From Roseomonas sp. (GTDB lineage: Bacteria; Pseudomonadota; Alphaproteobacteria; Acetobacterales; Acetobacteraceae): a stretch of DNA of 64,000 nucleotides. Below the pieces are notes generated by a model. The model saw only the letters and a list, made by a program, of their open reading frames with translations, made no database searches and was not told the origin of the DNA. The DNA lies in contig JADCEV010000013.1 of the NCBI GenBank assembly GCA_020249865.1, positions 38,237 to 102,236 of the forward strand, given 5' to 3'. Shown here piece after piece: positions 1-8,723 of this stretch (positions are counted from its first letter, which is position 1; each line of letters opens with the position of its first letter). A program made the translations under genes and the position numbers.

Positions 1-2
1 TC

Positions 3-389
3 AAGTTCTGGTTCAGTGTGACGCGCGACGAACAGCTGCGGCGCTTCCATGCGCGTGAAACCGACCCGTTGAAGCAATGGAAGCTCTCACCGATCGACAA
101 GGCGAGCCTCGACAAATGGGATGATTACACCGAAGCCAAGGAGGCGATGTTCTTCTACACGGACACTGCCGATGCGCCCTGGACCATTGTGAAATCCAAC
201 GACAAGCGCCGCGCCAGGCTTGAAGCCATGCGCCACTTCCTGAGCAGACTGCCCTATGATGGCAAGGATGGTTCGGTGGTGAATGCGCCCGATCCGCTCA
301 TTGTCGGTGGCGCGGCACATGTCATTGGCCGCAGCAGCCATATTTTGGGAACCGCATTGCATCCGGAGCAACGCCGAACGCGTCCATAG
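3..389 (+). CDS. ppk2: Polyphosphate kinase 2 (PPK2), 5'-truncated by window edge
   Basis: Only the C-terminal 128 codons are inside the window; the frame is open to the left edge. PPK2 enzymes transfer phosphate between polyphosphate and nucleoside di- or monophosphates in the cytoplasm. The visible part carries typical family blocks: KFWFSVTRDEQLRRF at the edge, then DPLKQWKLSPID, SLDKWDDYTEAKEAMF and TDTADAPWTIVKSNDKRRAR, which form the end of the P-loop-kinase-like fold. The catalytic Walker A and B region must lie outside the window, so its integrity and the subclass (ADP- or GDP-forming) cannot be judged. An in-frame GTG at 18 is inside the domain and is not a real start. Confidence 0.9.
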   Translation, partial: KFWFSVTRDEQLRRFHARETDPLKQWKLSPIDKASLDKWDDYTEAKEAMFFYTDTADAPWTIVKSNDKRRARLEAMRHFLSRLPYDGKDGSVVNAPDPLIVGGAAHVIGRSSHILGTALHPEQRRTRP

Positions 390-513
390 CAGGCTTTGGG
401 GGTTACGGGGGCGCTGCCAGGCCATGCGCCTTCTGAAGCCCTTGGGTTTTCCAGCGCTTGGGCTAAGCTTCCCTGACGCGCAACAAGCGCCAGCATCAGG
501 GGGCGTCATTCAC

Positions 514-1482
514 ATGCGAAACATCTCTCGGCGCGGATTTGGCGCCATGGTCGCAACGGGGCTCAGCCTGCCCCATATCGCACGCGCAGCGGAATGGCCG
601 ACGCGCACGGTGACACTGCTTGTACCCTATCCGCCGGGCGGGCCTTCGGATGTTTCGGTTCGGCCGATGGTGGAACCGCTTTCGCGCATCCTGGGCCAGC
701 CGGTGGTAATTGAAAACCGCGCCGGGGCAGGGGGAAGCATTGGTGCACAAGCGGTCGCGCAATCACGCGATGGCCATACGGTCATGATTTTTCCAACCGC
801 GGTGCTGACCATCAGCCCGCATGTCATGGCGCAATTGCCCTATGATCCTGCAACCGCCTTCATCCCCGTCGCGCGCATCACGCTTGGCTATAGTGTCATA
901 GCGTCCCATCCATCCTTGCCGTTTCGCGATGCGGCCGGGCTGATTGCCTATGGCAAGTCCAATCCTGGGCAATTGCGCTTTGGCTCCGCGGGGCCTGGCA
1001 CCATCACGCAATTGACGGGGGAGCTTTTCGGCGATGTCACCGGCATCAGGCTGGAACACGTGCCCTATCGCGGGTCCGCGCCATCACTCACCGATGCGCT
1101 GGCGGGGCGCGTGCAGCTGTTGTTTGATTCGGTTGCGGTGCCGGCGGTGAATGACGGCAAGCTGATTGGCATTGCGACGATTGGCGAGAATAGAAATCCC
1201 TCATTGCCCAATGTGCCGACCCTTGGCGAGATTGGGCTGGAACGCGCTTTGGCCATTCCCTGGTACGGCGTCGCCGCCCCCGCTGCCATGCCACCTGCGG
1301 CAGTGGCGCGGCTGACGGAAGCCTTGCGCCAAGTGACTGCCCTACCCGAGGTCGCGAATGCCATGGCGCCGGCCGGGCTTGTGCCCGCTTTCGAAGGCGG
1401 CAGTGTTTTTGCCGAACGTGTCCGCCGTGAAAGGGACATGTATGGCGCGCTTGCCAGGCGCATCGGCATCCAACCGCAATGA
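514..1482 (+). CDS. Bug/TctC-family periplasmic solute receptor
   Basis: 322 aa when started at ATG 514, which places a signal peptide with a twin arginine (SRRGFGAMVATGLSLP, cleavage likely after HIARA) at the N-terminus. The open frame continues upstream to 283, but that part looks non-secretory and was rejected. The mature part begins with the usual Bug pattern: VTLLVPYPPGGPSD, then GQPVVIENRAGAGGSIG, and later PYRGSAPSLTDALAGRVQLLFD. These proteins bind carboxylates or other small organics, some feeding TctAB permeases, but no tctAB is present. The TauE/SafE permease gene starts 15 bases downstream, so the two are probably co-transcribed. The ligand is unknown. Confidence 0.88.
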   Translation: MRNISRRGFGAMVATGLSLPHIARAAEWPTRTVTLLVPYPPGGPSDVSVRPMVEPLSRILGQPVVIENRAGAGGSIGAQAVAQSRDGHTVMIFPTAVLTISPHVMAQLPYDPATAFIPVARITLGYSVIASHPSLPFRDAAGLIAYGKSNPGQLRFGSAGPGTITQLTGELFGDVTGIRLEHVPYRGSAPSLTDALAGRVQLLFDSVAVPAVNDGKLIGIATIGENRNPSLPNVPTLGEIGLERALAIPWYGVAAPAAMPPAAVARLTEALRQVTALPEVANAMAPAGLVPAFEGGSVFAERVRRERDMYGALARRIGIQPQ

Positions 1483-1497
1483 CCTAAGCCAATTCTT

Positions 1498-2268
1498 GTG
1501 CAGGATATCGCCGCGCATCTCGCGCTGATTTTTGATGGCATCAATATCTGGGCGGCGCTTGGCGTGACCTTCGTCGCGGGGCTGATGCGCGGCTTTGCCG
1601 GTTTCGGTTCGGCGATGCTGATGGCGCCCATCTTCGCCATGCTGTTCGGTTCGGCCGATATGGTGGTGACGGTGGTGGCGATTGAATTGATTGTCTCCTT
1701 CCAGCTTTTTCCGCAGGTGCGCCATCAGGCCGATTGGAAGCTGCTGACGCCCATGAGCATCGCGGCCTGCGCGGCCATGCCGCTCGGTGTCTGGCTGCTC
1801 GCGAATGTGGACAAGAATGCGATCATTACGGCGGTTTCGGCGGTGATCGTGTTTTTTGTGGTGATCATGTGGACCGGCTGGCGCTACAAGGGCCGCAGAA
1901 GCCAGCCGGCCACCATCCTGGTTGGCGCTGTCTCGGGGGCGATGATGGCCACCACCAGCGTCGGCGGTCCGCCCGTGCTGCTTTATCTGCTCTCAGGCAA
2001 TGATCCGCCGCAGGTGAACCGCGCCAATATCGTCACCTATTATTTCCTAACGCAATTTCTGCTGATTGCGATTGTGATGGCCTCAGGGGTTGCGGGGGTC
2101 ACGGCGCTGATCCGCGCAGTGATTTTGCTGCCGGTGATGCTGCTTGGCGCCTGGGTGGGTGGGCGCGCCTTTCAGGGGCTGGGCAATGAACAGCTTTATC
2201 GCCAGGTGGCTTTGACCATCCTGTTCTGCACGGGGATGTTCGGGTTGTTGCGGGGATTTCTGCTGTGA
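1498..2268 (+). CDS. TauE/SafE-family membrane permease
   Basis: 256 aa, GTG start at 1498. The protein is almost entirely hydrophobic with about eight predicted membrane segments, and has the family N-terminal block LMRGFAGFGSAMLMAPIFAMLFG and the repeat-like block VSGAMMATTSVGGPPVLLYLL in the second half. TauE/SafE (DUF81) proteins export sulfite, sulfoacetate or other organic anions across the inner membrane. It follows the Bug receptor by 15 bases, and it converges on the sox operon with only 19 bases between the stops. A role in moving sulfur anions is suggested by this setting but not shown. Confidence 0.85.
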   Translation: MQDIAAHLALIFDGINIWAALGVTFVAGLMRGFAGFGSAMLMAPIFAMLFGSADMVVTVVAIELIVSFQLFPQVRHQADWKLLTPMSIAACAAMPLGVWLLANVDKNAIITAVSAVIVFFVVIMWTGWRYKGRRSQPATILVGAVSGAMMATTSVGGPPVLLYLLSGNDPPQVNRANIVTYYFLTQFLLIAIVMASGVAGVTALIRAVILLPVMLLGAWVGGRAFQGLGNEQLYRQVALTILFCTGMFGLLRGFLL

Positions 2269-2287
2269 CCAACTGCGCAAAAGCGTT

Positions 2288-3040
2288 TTACGGCCGGATC
2301 GCTGGCGTTTCCAGCACCATGCCGCGCGCCCTTTCCATCAAATAGGACTCAATGGCGATGAATTCCGCCGACCCATAGGCAAAGGGCTCCGCGCGCACGC
2401 CGTTCATGCAACCGCGCAGACGCCTTTGCAGGGACCCCAGTGCCTGCCATTCCAGCCGATAGATCGGATAGCCCGTCGGGTGCCCTTGCGGAATGATGCT
2501 GCCCGCAAGCCTGCGCCCGGCATGATCATCATGGCATTGTGCGCAGGATAGATCGATCTGCCCCATGCGCGTCATGTAAAGGCGCTGTCCCGCTTCGCGC
2601 GTGGCCCGCATGCCCGCATCTTCGGGTGGAGCAATCGGCAGGCCGCGCGATTGATGCGCAACAAAGCTGGTCAGCGCCAATACTTCCTGACTTTCGCGCG
2701 CCAAGGGCGTGCCGGCCTGGCGTGTTTCGCGGCATTGGATGATGCGCCCGGCCAGATCAATCGCGCTACCGCTTGCCTGATCAAAAGCGGGATACCGTGC
2801 CGCCACACCGCGCATGCTGCTTGCGGCATCGCCATGGCAATCGGCGCAGGATTGCGCGGAAGGGGAGGGCTTGCGGCCCCACAGCGCTTCCCCTTCCAAA
2901 ACCCACAGCATGCCAGGGTTCATGCTGTCATCACGCTGCATCGCCTGCGCTTCGGGGCGCATGTCCAAAAGGCCTGAACGCCTTTCCTCAGCCCCCGCCA
3001 TCGAACAATAAGCGAGCAGCGCGAATAGGATGCGCTTCAT
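2288..3040 (-). CDS. soxA: SoxA, c-type cytochrome subunit of SoxAX
   Basis: 250 aa with an N-terminal signal peptide. Two haem-binding motifs are visible, CADCH at residues 65-69 and CAQCH at 166-170, so this is the dihaem form. The segment LRGCMNGVRAEP holds Cys211, the residue expected to be the cysteine-ligated active-site haem ligand, and Cys103 may pair in a disulfide. SoxAX oxidatively attaches thiosulfate to the SoxY carrier in the periplasm. The start overlaps the soxZ stop by ATGA, and it is the last gene of the operon. soxB and soxCD are not in the window. Confidence 0.93.
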   Translation of the reverse strand: MKRILFALLAYCSMAGAEERRSGLLDMRPEAQAMQRDDSMNPGMLWVLEGEALWGRKPSPSAQSCADCHGDAASSMRGVAARYPAFDQASGSAIDLAGRIIQCRETRQAGTPLARESQEVLALTSFVAHQSRGLPIAPPEDAGMRATREAGQRLYMTRMGQIDLSCAQCHDDHAGRRLAGSIIPQGHPTGYPIYRLEWQALGSLQRRLRGCMNGVRAEPFAYGSAEFIAIESYLMERARGMVLETPAIRP

Positions 3041-3357
3041 GTCACGGTGATGTGGCGCGTCTCTGTCTGCGCAAAGCCATTATCGCCTTCCCAGGTAAAG
3101 GTGATCAGCCCCGATTGCGTCGCGATGGTGGTAAAGGCGATGAAGGGATTGGCGGCAATCGCCGGCGATAGGGTCGCGTTGAAAACAACCTCCCCACCAT
3201 AGCGGCAGGTGAATTTCCAGATGATATCGCGCGGCTGCACCACACCTTCGGCATTCGGGCGATAGCCGGTTTCCATGACATGCTGGATAAGCGCGCGCAT
3301 TTCAATCACCGCGCCTTTTTCAACCGATGTTGGCACCCGCAGCAGCACACGCGCCAT
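3037..3357 (-). CDS. soxZ: SoxZ, sulfur-carrier partner protein
   Basis: 106 aa, the usual SoxZ size, without a signal peptide. Diagnostic stretches are ARVLLRVPTSVEKGAVIEMRALIQHVMETG at the N-terminus (positions 2-31) and FTTIATQSGLITFTWEGDNG near the C-terminus. SoxZ forms the SoxYZ heterodimer that carries the sulfur substrate; it is expected to reach the periplasm by riding with the Tat-exported SoxY. It begins 3 bases after the soxY stop and its stop overlaps soxA. Confidence 0.94.
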   Translation of the reverse strand: MARVLLRVPTSVEKGAVIEMRALIQHVMETGYRPNAEGVVQPRDIIWKFTCRYGGEVVFNATLSPAIAANPFIAFTTIATQSGLITFTWEGDNGFAQTETRHITVT

Positions 3358-3360
3358 GGC

Positions 3361-3798
3361 TCACCCCTCCACGCAGGCGGCCAAGGTGACCACCACTTCA
3401 ACACGCTGCGCCCAGAAACTGCCATCACTCATTTCAGCCACCGCCACCAAGGCTTGAGAGGTCGCCAAGCGGATATGGGTCGCGAGGTAAGCCCGCCCGG
3501 CACGCGGCCCGAATTGCGCGATGATCACATTGGGCTGCGGATTGCGTTCATTGAAAACACCAATGCGGCGAACGTGATCCGCTGCCGTCATGGGCGTTTC
3601 CACCGCAACCGAAATCGGCACCGCATTGCCGTTTTCGACAAGCGGCGAGACATCAAGCCTGACACGCCCTTCGCGCATCGGCTGACCGCGGGTGAACTCC
3701 TGCAAGGCGGCTGCAAGGCTTTGCCGATCCGCAAGCGTTGGCGCCGGCAATAGCAAGGCACCCGGTGCCGCCAGCAAAACGCGGCGCGTGACTTTCAT
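3361..3798 (-). CDS. soxY: SoxY, sulfur-carrier protein with variant C-terminal arm
   Basis: 145 aa. An N-terminal twin-arginine signal (TRRVLLAAPGALLLP, Arg5-Arg6) fits Tat export. The body matches SoxY, including PMTAADHVRRIGVFNERNPQP and ATHIRLATSQALVAVAEMSDG. The protein ends VTLAACVEG, so the substrate-carrying cysteine (Cys142) is there, but the usual glycine-rich end (GGCGG) is replaced by AACVEG. The ATG overlaps the soxX stop by ATGA. Whether the less flexible arm changes the substrate or partner is unknown. Confidence 0.92.
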   Translation of the reverse strand: MKVTRRVLLAAPGALLLPAPTLADRQSLAAALQEFTRGQPMREGRVRLDVSPLVENGNAVPISVAVETPMTAADHVRRIGVFNERNPQPNVIIAQFGPRAGRAYLATHIRLATSQALVAVAEMSDGSFWAQRVEVVVTLAACVEG

Positions 3799-4247
3799 GG
3801 CGCCTTCTCCGCCTTCAGCCCCATCAGAAAGGCCAGCACATCCTCAATCTCGGCAGCGTTCAAGATTGGTCGGTCACGCCACGCGGAACCCACGCGATTC
3901 AAACCCTCGATCCGATGATAGGCAGGCATGATGCTCTCCGGATTGACGCGCTTATTGTCCATCAGGCGAAGCCGAAGCTGACCCTCAGTCCAGCGGCTGC
4001 CGGCACCTTCCAGGCCCGGCGCCAGATTGCCTTGCAGCGGTTCCTCAGGGAATGGTCCGCTATGGCACAGCAGGCACAGGCCCTTTTGCCGATCCGTGAT
4101 GATGGCGCGCCCACGCTCAGGATCGCCAGCGCTACCCGTAAGTGATTGCGCCACCGCATCACCTGTCACTTGAAGCGCCTGCGCCGCGGCCATGGCTGGA
4201 AACGCCATGGCCAGCATCAGGCCTGCCAGAAACCGCGCTCCCCTCAC
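3795..4247 (-). CDS. soxX: SoxX, monohaem c-type cytochrome
   Basis: 150 aa, GTG start overlapping the stop of the molybdopterin subunit by GTGA. A signal peptide (AGLMLAMAFPAMAAAQA) is followed by one haem motif, CLLCH at residues 58-62, and a likely distal ligand Met107 in ESIMPAYH. SoxX is the electron-accepting partner of SoxA in the periplasmic thiosulfate-oxidising complex. Its position between the Mo-hydroxylase genes and soxYZA means the entire group is one translationally coupled unit. Confidence 0.92.
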   Translation of the reverse strand: MRGARFLAGLMLAMAFPAMAAAQALQVTGDAVAQSLTGSAGDPERGRAIITDRQKGLCLLCHSGPFPEEPLQGNLAPGLEGAGSRWTEGQLRLRLMDNKRVNPESIMPAYHRIEGLNRVGSAWRDRPILNAAEIEDVLAFLMGLKAEKAP

Positions 4248-6439
4248 GCCCGCCTGAGGTCAGCATGCTTCAGAGGCAAATGCCGCACCCGCTTGCCAGT
4301 CGCGGCAAAGATCGCGTTCAGCACCGCGGGGGCAGCGACGGCAATCGTGGGCTCCCCAACCCCGCCCCAGAAGCCACCCGATTGCAGGATGATGGTTTCG
4401 ACCTTCGGCATTTCATCCATGCGCAGCACCTGGTAGGTATCGAAATTCTCCTGCTCAATCCTGCCGTTTTTCACCGTGCATTCGCTATGCAGCGCGGCTG
4501 AAAGCCCATAGACAAAGGACCCTTCCACCTGCATTTCGATCTGCTGCGGATTGACCGCATGGCCGCAATCAATTGCGGTCACGATGCGGTGGATTTTGAG
4601 CTCACCCTTGTCATCGACAGACACTTCCGCAGAGGCCGCGACATAGCTGCCAAACCCATGCGTCTGCGCGAGTCCACGGAAAACCGCCTGCCCATTCACC
4701 GGCGCCGGCGTGCTGCCCCAGCCGACGCGTTCCGCGACGGCGTTCAGTACTGCCAGATGTCGCGGATGATTGGCCATCAACGCGCGGCGAAACGCCAAGG
4801 GATCCTTGCCCGCCGCATGGGCCAATTCATCCATGAAGCATTCAAGATAAATCGCGTTCTGGTTCAGGTTCACGCCGCGCCAGAAGCCAGGCGGCACATG
4901 CGGGTTGCGCATGGCGTGATCAATCAGCAGGTTCGGGATGGTATAGCCAATATCCGCTTCCCCACCGCTGGCATTCAACCCCTGGAAGGCCACCGGGTCG
5001 CGCCCATCACGAATATTCTGCGGGAAAATACCGGCCACAATGGATTGGCCGGAAATCCGCATATGCAGGCCAACCAGATTACCCTGTGCATCCAAGCCAC
5101 CTTGCAGCTTGCACATCGTGACGGGGTGGAAGCGCCCTTGCAGCATATCTTCTTCGCGCGACCAGATCAGTTTGATTGGCGTACCGGGAATTTGCCGGGC
5201 GATCGCGACCGCCTGCCGCACCCAATCATGCACCGCGCCACGCCGGCCGAAGCCGCCGCCAAGATGGATCTTATGCACTTCGCAGCGCGCCGGCGGGAGG
5301 CCGGCCGCTTCGGCGGTGGCAGCCAAAGCCGCTTCACCATTTTGCGTCGGCGTCCAAACCTCACAACGCTCCGGCGTCCAAAGCGCGGTCGCGTTCATCG
5401 CCTCCATGCAGGCATGGTTCTGATGCGGATAGCCATAAACCGCTTCAATGCGCTTGGCGGCACCCGCCAGCGCAGCACGCGCATCACCATTGCGATTGCC
5501 AACGGCGGCTTCCGGCGCATCCAGCCCGGCCTTCATCACCTCAGCGAATGAAGCGGAGGATGCATTGGCATGCGGCCCCTCATCCCAGGTGATCTTCACC
5601 GCATCAAGCGCCGTCTTGGCACGCCACCAAGTATCGGCGACCACCACAACCGTATTGTCACCAAGCCGGAGCACATGCTTGACGCCCGGCATCGCTTCCG
5701 CCGCCTTGCTGTCCATGGCGCCAATCTTGCCGCCAAAAACCGGGCAGGCGCGGATGGCGGCATTCAGCATGCCAGGCAGGCGCAGATCCATTCCGTAAAC
5801 CTGGCTGCCATTCAGCTTTTGCGCCGTATCCAGGCGGGGGATGGATTTACCGACGAGCTTCGAATTCTTTGGGTCCTTCAGCTGAATATCCGTGGGCAGT
5901 GTCAGCCGCGCCGCCGCTTCCGCCACCTTGCCGAAGCTGGTGCTGCGCCCGCTTGGGCCATGGGTGATGATGCTATTGGCCACGCTGCATTCGCCGGCCG
6001 CAACACCCCAGCCATTGGCCGCTGCCTGCACCAGCATCATGCGCGCCGCCGCACCGCCCTTGCGGACATAATCATGGCTGTCGCGAATGCCGCGGCTGCC
6101 GCCCGTAGACATATTCCCCCAGGCCCGATTGCGCGCCAGGTTCTGGCCGGGTGTTGGATATTCCGTGGTCACCTTGGACCAATCGCATTCCAATTCCTCG
6201 GCGACCAATTGTGCGAGGCCCGTCAGCGTCCCTTGTCCCATTTCCGAACGCGCGATGCGGATCACGACCGTGTCATCGGGCCGCACCACGACCCAGACAT
6301 TGATCTCCGGCACGGCATTGCTGCCTTGCGCGGCAGCGGATTTCACCAGCGGCGCATGAAAGCCAAAGGTGAAGGCACCAAGGGCGGAAGAAACCGTCGC
6401 AAGCAAACCACGACGGAAAGGGTTTGTGATGGCATTCAT
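4244..6439 (-). CDS. Xanthine-dehydrogenase-family molybdopterin subunit (IorB-like)
   Basis: 731 aa from ATG 6439, which has a GAGGGG Shine-Dalgarno sequence about 9 bases upstream; a TTG at 6457 is in frame but less likely. The N-terminus carries a twin-arginine signal-like stretch ([16 protein letters not shown]), so a periplasmic enzyme is likely. Molybdenum-cofactor motifs include [10 protein letters not shown] in the middle and [19 protein letters not shown] near the C-terminus, whose Glu in GVGEP matches the catalytic base. The organisation resembles isoquinoline 1-oxidoreductase beta subunits and membrane aldehyde dehydrogenases. The substrate is unknown. The stop overlaps soxX by 4 bases, linking it to sulfur oxidation. 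Confidence 0.88.
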   Translation of the reverse strand: MNAITNPFRRGLLATVSSALGAFTFGFHAPLVKSAAAQGSNAVPEINVWVVVRPDDTVVIRIARSEMGQGTLTGLAQLVAEELECDWSKVTTEYPTPGQNLARNRAWGNMSTGGSRGIRDSHDYVRKGGAAARMMLVQAAANGWGVAAGECSVANSIITHGPSGRSTSFGKVAEAAARLTLPTDIQLKDPKNSKLVGKSIPRLDTAQKLNGSQVYGMDLRLPGMLNAAIRACPVFGGKIGAMDSKAAEAMPGVKHVLRLGDNTVVVVADTWWRAKTALDAVKITWDEGPHANASSASFAEVMKAGLDAPEAAVGNRNGDARAALAGAAKRIEAVYGYPHQNHACMEAMNATALWTPERCEVWTPTQNGEAALAATAEAAGLPPARCEVHKIHLGGGFGRRGAVHDWVRQAVAIARQIPGTPIKLIWSREEDMLQGRFHPVTMCKLQGGLDAQGNLVGLHMRISGQSIVAGIFPQNIRDGRDPVAFQGLNASGGEADIGYTIPNLLIDHAMRNPHVPPGFWRGVNLNQNAIYLECFMDELAHAAGKDPLAFRRALMANHPRHLAVLNAVAERVGWGSTPAPVNGQAVFRGLAQTHGFGSYVAASAEVSVDDKGELKIHRIVTAIDCGHAVNPQQIEMQVEGSFVYGLSAALHSECTVKNGRIEQENFDTYQVLRMDEMPKVETIILQSGGFWGGVGEPTIAVAAPAVLNAIFAATGKRVRHLPLKHADLRRA

Positions 6440-6453
6440 GATGCTGTTCCCCC

Positions 6454-6914
6454 TCAACCGCTTGTGCTGATGCCAGCGGCGCGCTGGATGCCGGCAATGA
6501 CGCGATTATAGGTGCCGCACGGCAGATATTCGTCATTTCCTCGCGAATTTGCGCCTCGGTCGGCTTCGGATTGGCCGCGAGCAAGGCGCTGGCCGCCATG
6601 ATCATGCCGGGCTGGCAGAAGCCACATTGCGGCACATCCAAGGCAAGCCAGGCCTGCTGGATGGGGTGGCTGCTATCGGGCGAAAGCCCTTCAATGGTGA
6701 CGATCTTTTGGTTTTCATTGAAGGCGGAAACCGGCAAGGAACAGGCGCGCACGGCGGCACCATCCACATGCACGGTGCAGGAACCGCATTGCGCCACGCC
6801 GCAACCATATTTGGTGCCTGTCAGGCCAAGCTGTTCGCGCAATACCCAAAGGAGTGGCGTATCCGCCTCAACCTCGATATCCATAACGCGGCCATTCACA
6901 TTCAGTTTTGCCAC
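6454..6914 (-). pseudogene. (2Fe-2S) subunit of the Mo-hydroxylase, frameshifted near its C-terminus
   Basis: GTG start at 6914 with GGAGG five bases upstream, giving the family-standard N-terminus [20 protein letters not shown]. The first cluster ligands ([10 protein letters not shown] and AC) and the second cluster QCGFC and NIC are present. Directly after NICR the frame breaks: one base is missing around 6519-6520. Restoring it gives [19 protein letters not shown] and a stop at 6454-6456, for about 153 aa, the normal length, 14 bases before the large subunit. As written, the frame runs on to 6273 inside the next gene and loses the last cluster cysteine. This is either a real inactivating mutation or a sequencing error. 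Confidence 0.8.
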
Positions 6915-7068
6915 TTCTGCCTCCGCTTGCCATTCCGTTATGCCTGACCCTGAAGCCGGCTTGGGCGAGATGAGCTTTCCCCAATCGGTCAAGGGCGCTT
7001 CAAGACCCTGTATCGGAAGGCTAACCTGAACGGCAGATGAATTGAGAGGTCAAAATAGCGGGGCCGGC

Positions 7069-7953
7069 CTATGCCCCATCCCCACTCGCCCGATACCAGG
7101 CAGCAATCTCATCACCCTGCATGGCAATAACGTGCGGATCAGCCGCCAATTCAGCGAAAAGCGCCGCCAGCGCGTCAATCCGATGCGGCACGGCCGAGAT
7201 ATAGGGGTGGATCGCGATGCACATGATCTTCACGCCGGCGGAAGCCTCAGCCTCCGCGATCAGGCGCTTGGCGTGCAACCGGGCGCGGCGGGGCAATTCT
7301 TCCTCATCATGGTGCTGGATCATCACCACGGGGATATCGTTGAGCTCCACCGAATAGGGCAGGGACAGCAGCTCCCCATGCGTGGTCGCGACACGTGCGG
7401 GCAGATCATCCACCACGAAATCACCAAGCCAGCTAATGCCTGCTTCGGCCAGCAGATCGGGCGTTTCCAGTGTTTCGGTGAGCCCCGGCCCGAGCCAGCC
7501 ACGGCAGGCGCGGCCCGTGAAATCGGCAATGGTCTTGACGGTACGCGTAATCGCTTCGCGCTGATCGGGCATCTTGTGTGTGGGCACCTGCACCCAGCCA
7601 TGGCCCATGAATTCCCAACCCGCATCGCGCGCCGCCGCAGCCACGCGCGGATAGGCGCCAATCACGCTGCCATTGATGGAAAGCGTTGGGCGCATGCCGT
7701 GCTTTTCAAACATTTCCAGAAAGCGCCAAAAACCCACGCGCATCCCATATTCATGCCAGGCCCAATTCGGCAGATCCGGCTGCAAGACAGCGGCTGTGGG
7801 CGCCACCAGCACCTGCCGGGGCATGGGGTTTTCGATCAGCCAATTCTCGATATTCACCACGGGCCACAGGATCAGCTTCTGCCCACCGGGCAGGCTATGG
7901 CGCGGGCGATCGGAAGGCGCGGTATAACGCAGCCGCTCAACGGGGGCGATCAT
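7069..7953 (-). CDS. Polysaccharide-deacetylase-fold hydrolase (PuuE-like)
   Basis: 294 aa. The sequence follows the NodB-fold subgroup that includes the cofactor-independent allantoinase PuuE: ENWLIENPMPRQ, WAWHEYGMRVGFWRFLEMFEKHG, GWEFMGHGWVQVPTHKM, FTGRACRGWLGPGLTETLETP and a C-terminal IAIHPYISAVPHRI. These enzymes hydrolyse cyclic amides or N-acyl bonds. It is the last gene of the operon and its ATG overlaps the ABC ATPase stop (ATGA). Together with the allophanate hydrolase halves upstream, a cyclic ureide or amide substrate is likely, but the exact compound is not known. Confidence 0.8.
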   Translation of the reverse strand: MIAPVERLRYTAPSDRPRHSLPGGQKLILWPVVNIENWLIENPMPRQVLVAPTAAVLQPDLPNWAWHEYGMRVGFWRFLEMFEKHGMRPTLSINGSVIGAYPRVAAAARDAGWEFMGHGWVQVPTHKMPDQREAITRTVKTIADFTGRACRGWLGPGLTETLETPDLLAEAGISWLGDFVVDDLPARVATTHGELLSLPYSVELNDIPVVMIQHHDEEELPRRARLHAKRLIAEAEASAGVKIMCIAIHPYISAVPHRIDALAALFAELAADPHVIAMQGDEIAAWYRASGDGA

Positions 7954-8723
7954 GCCGCTTTCTTGCCATGATGGCTATGCAGCCGCGCCGAAAGATCACG
8001 CCGCACGGCATTGAATTCCGGTGAGGAAACATCGCGCGGCCGCGGCAATTCAATGCGATGCTCACTGGCAATCCGCCCCGGCCCGGGTTCCATCACCACC
8101 ACGCGATCCGCCAGGAAAATCGCCTCCTCAATCGAATGCGTGACGAATAGGACTGTGAGTTTCGTGCGCTGCCAGATATCCAGCAATTCATCCTGCAAGC
8201 GTTCCCGCGTCATGGCATCGAGCGCGCCGAAGGGTTCATCCATGAGCACCATTTCGGCATCATTGGCGAGCACCCGCGCAATCGCCACACGCTGCTTCAT
8301 GCCGCCTGAGAGCTGATGCGGATAGGCATCGGCAAAGCGCGTCAAGCCCACCATATCGACAAAGCGATCCACCAGCTTGCGAAGCTCTGCCTTGGGCAGC
8401 CCACGCGACGCCGGACCAAAGCCGATATTCTGCCGCACGGAAAGCCAGGGAAACAGCCCGTAATCCTGAAACACCATGCCCCGATCCGGCGCAGGGCCAG
8501 CGATGGGCTTATCCCACATCAGTGCCTGACCAGCACTGGGTGCTTCAAACCCCGCCACAATGCGCAGCAAGGTGGATTTGCCGCAGCCGGACGCGCCGAT
8601 CAGGCAGACGAATTCGCCTTTCTCGACAACCAGATTGGCATCGCGCAAGGCTTCAATGCGCTGGTCATTCAGCTCATAGACCTTGCTGATATGGCGCAGA
8701 TCAAGAATGGGAAGCTCAGCCAT
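7950..8723 (-). CDS. ABC transporter ATPase, nitrate/taurine (NitT/TauT) type
   Basis: 257 aa cytoplasmic ATPase. Walker A is GASGCGKS (residues 43-50), the Q-loop is VFQDYGLFPW, the signature is LSGGMKQRVAIARVL and Walker B is VLMDEPFGALD; a switch His follows in FVTHSIEEA. Overall it matches SsuB/TauB/NrtD-like subunits for import of small organic nitrogen or sulfur compounds. The start overlaps the permease stop by eight bases (ATGGCTGA) and the stop overlaps the deacetylase start. Confidence 0.92.
   Translation of the reverse strand: MAELPILDLRHISKVYELNDQRIEALRDANLVVEKGEFVCLIGASGCGKSTLLRIVAGFEAPSAGQALMWDKPIAGPAPDRGMVFQDYGLFPWLSVRQNIGFGPASRGLPKAELRKLVDRFVDMVGLTRFADAYPHQLSGGMKQRVAIARVLANDAEMVLMDEPFGALDAMTRERLQDELLDIWQRTKLTVLFVTHSIEEAIFLADRVVVMEPGPGRIASEHRIELPRPRDVSSPEFNAVRRDLSARLHSHHGKKAA

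Noticed and set aside
283..513. N-terminal extension of the first Bug receptor
   Set aside because: It would bury the signal peptide and overlaps ppk2 in another frame.
6915..6992. Upstream extension of the (2Fe-2S) subunit from TTG 6992
   Set aside because: The family starts at the KLNVNG block and GTG 6914 has an ideal GGAGG; the extra 26 residues are not conserved in the family as I know it.
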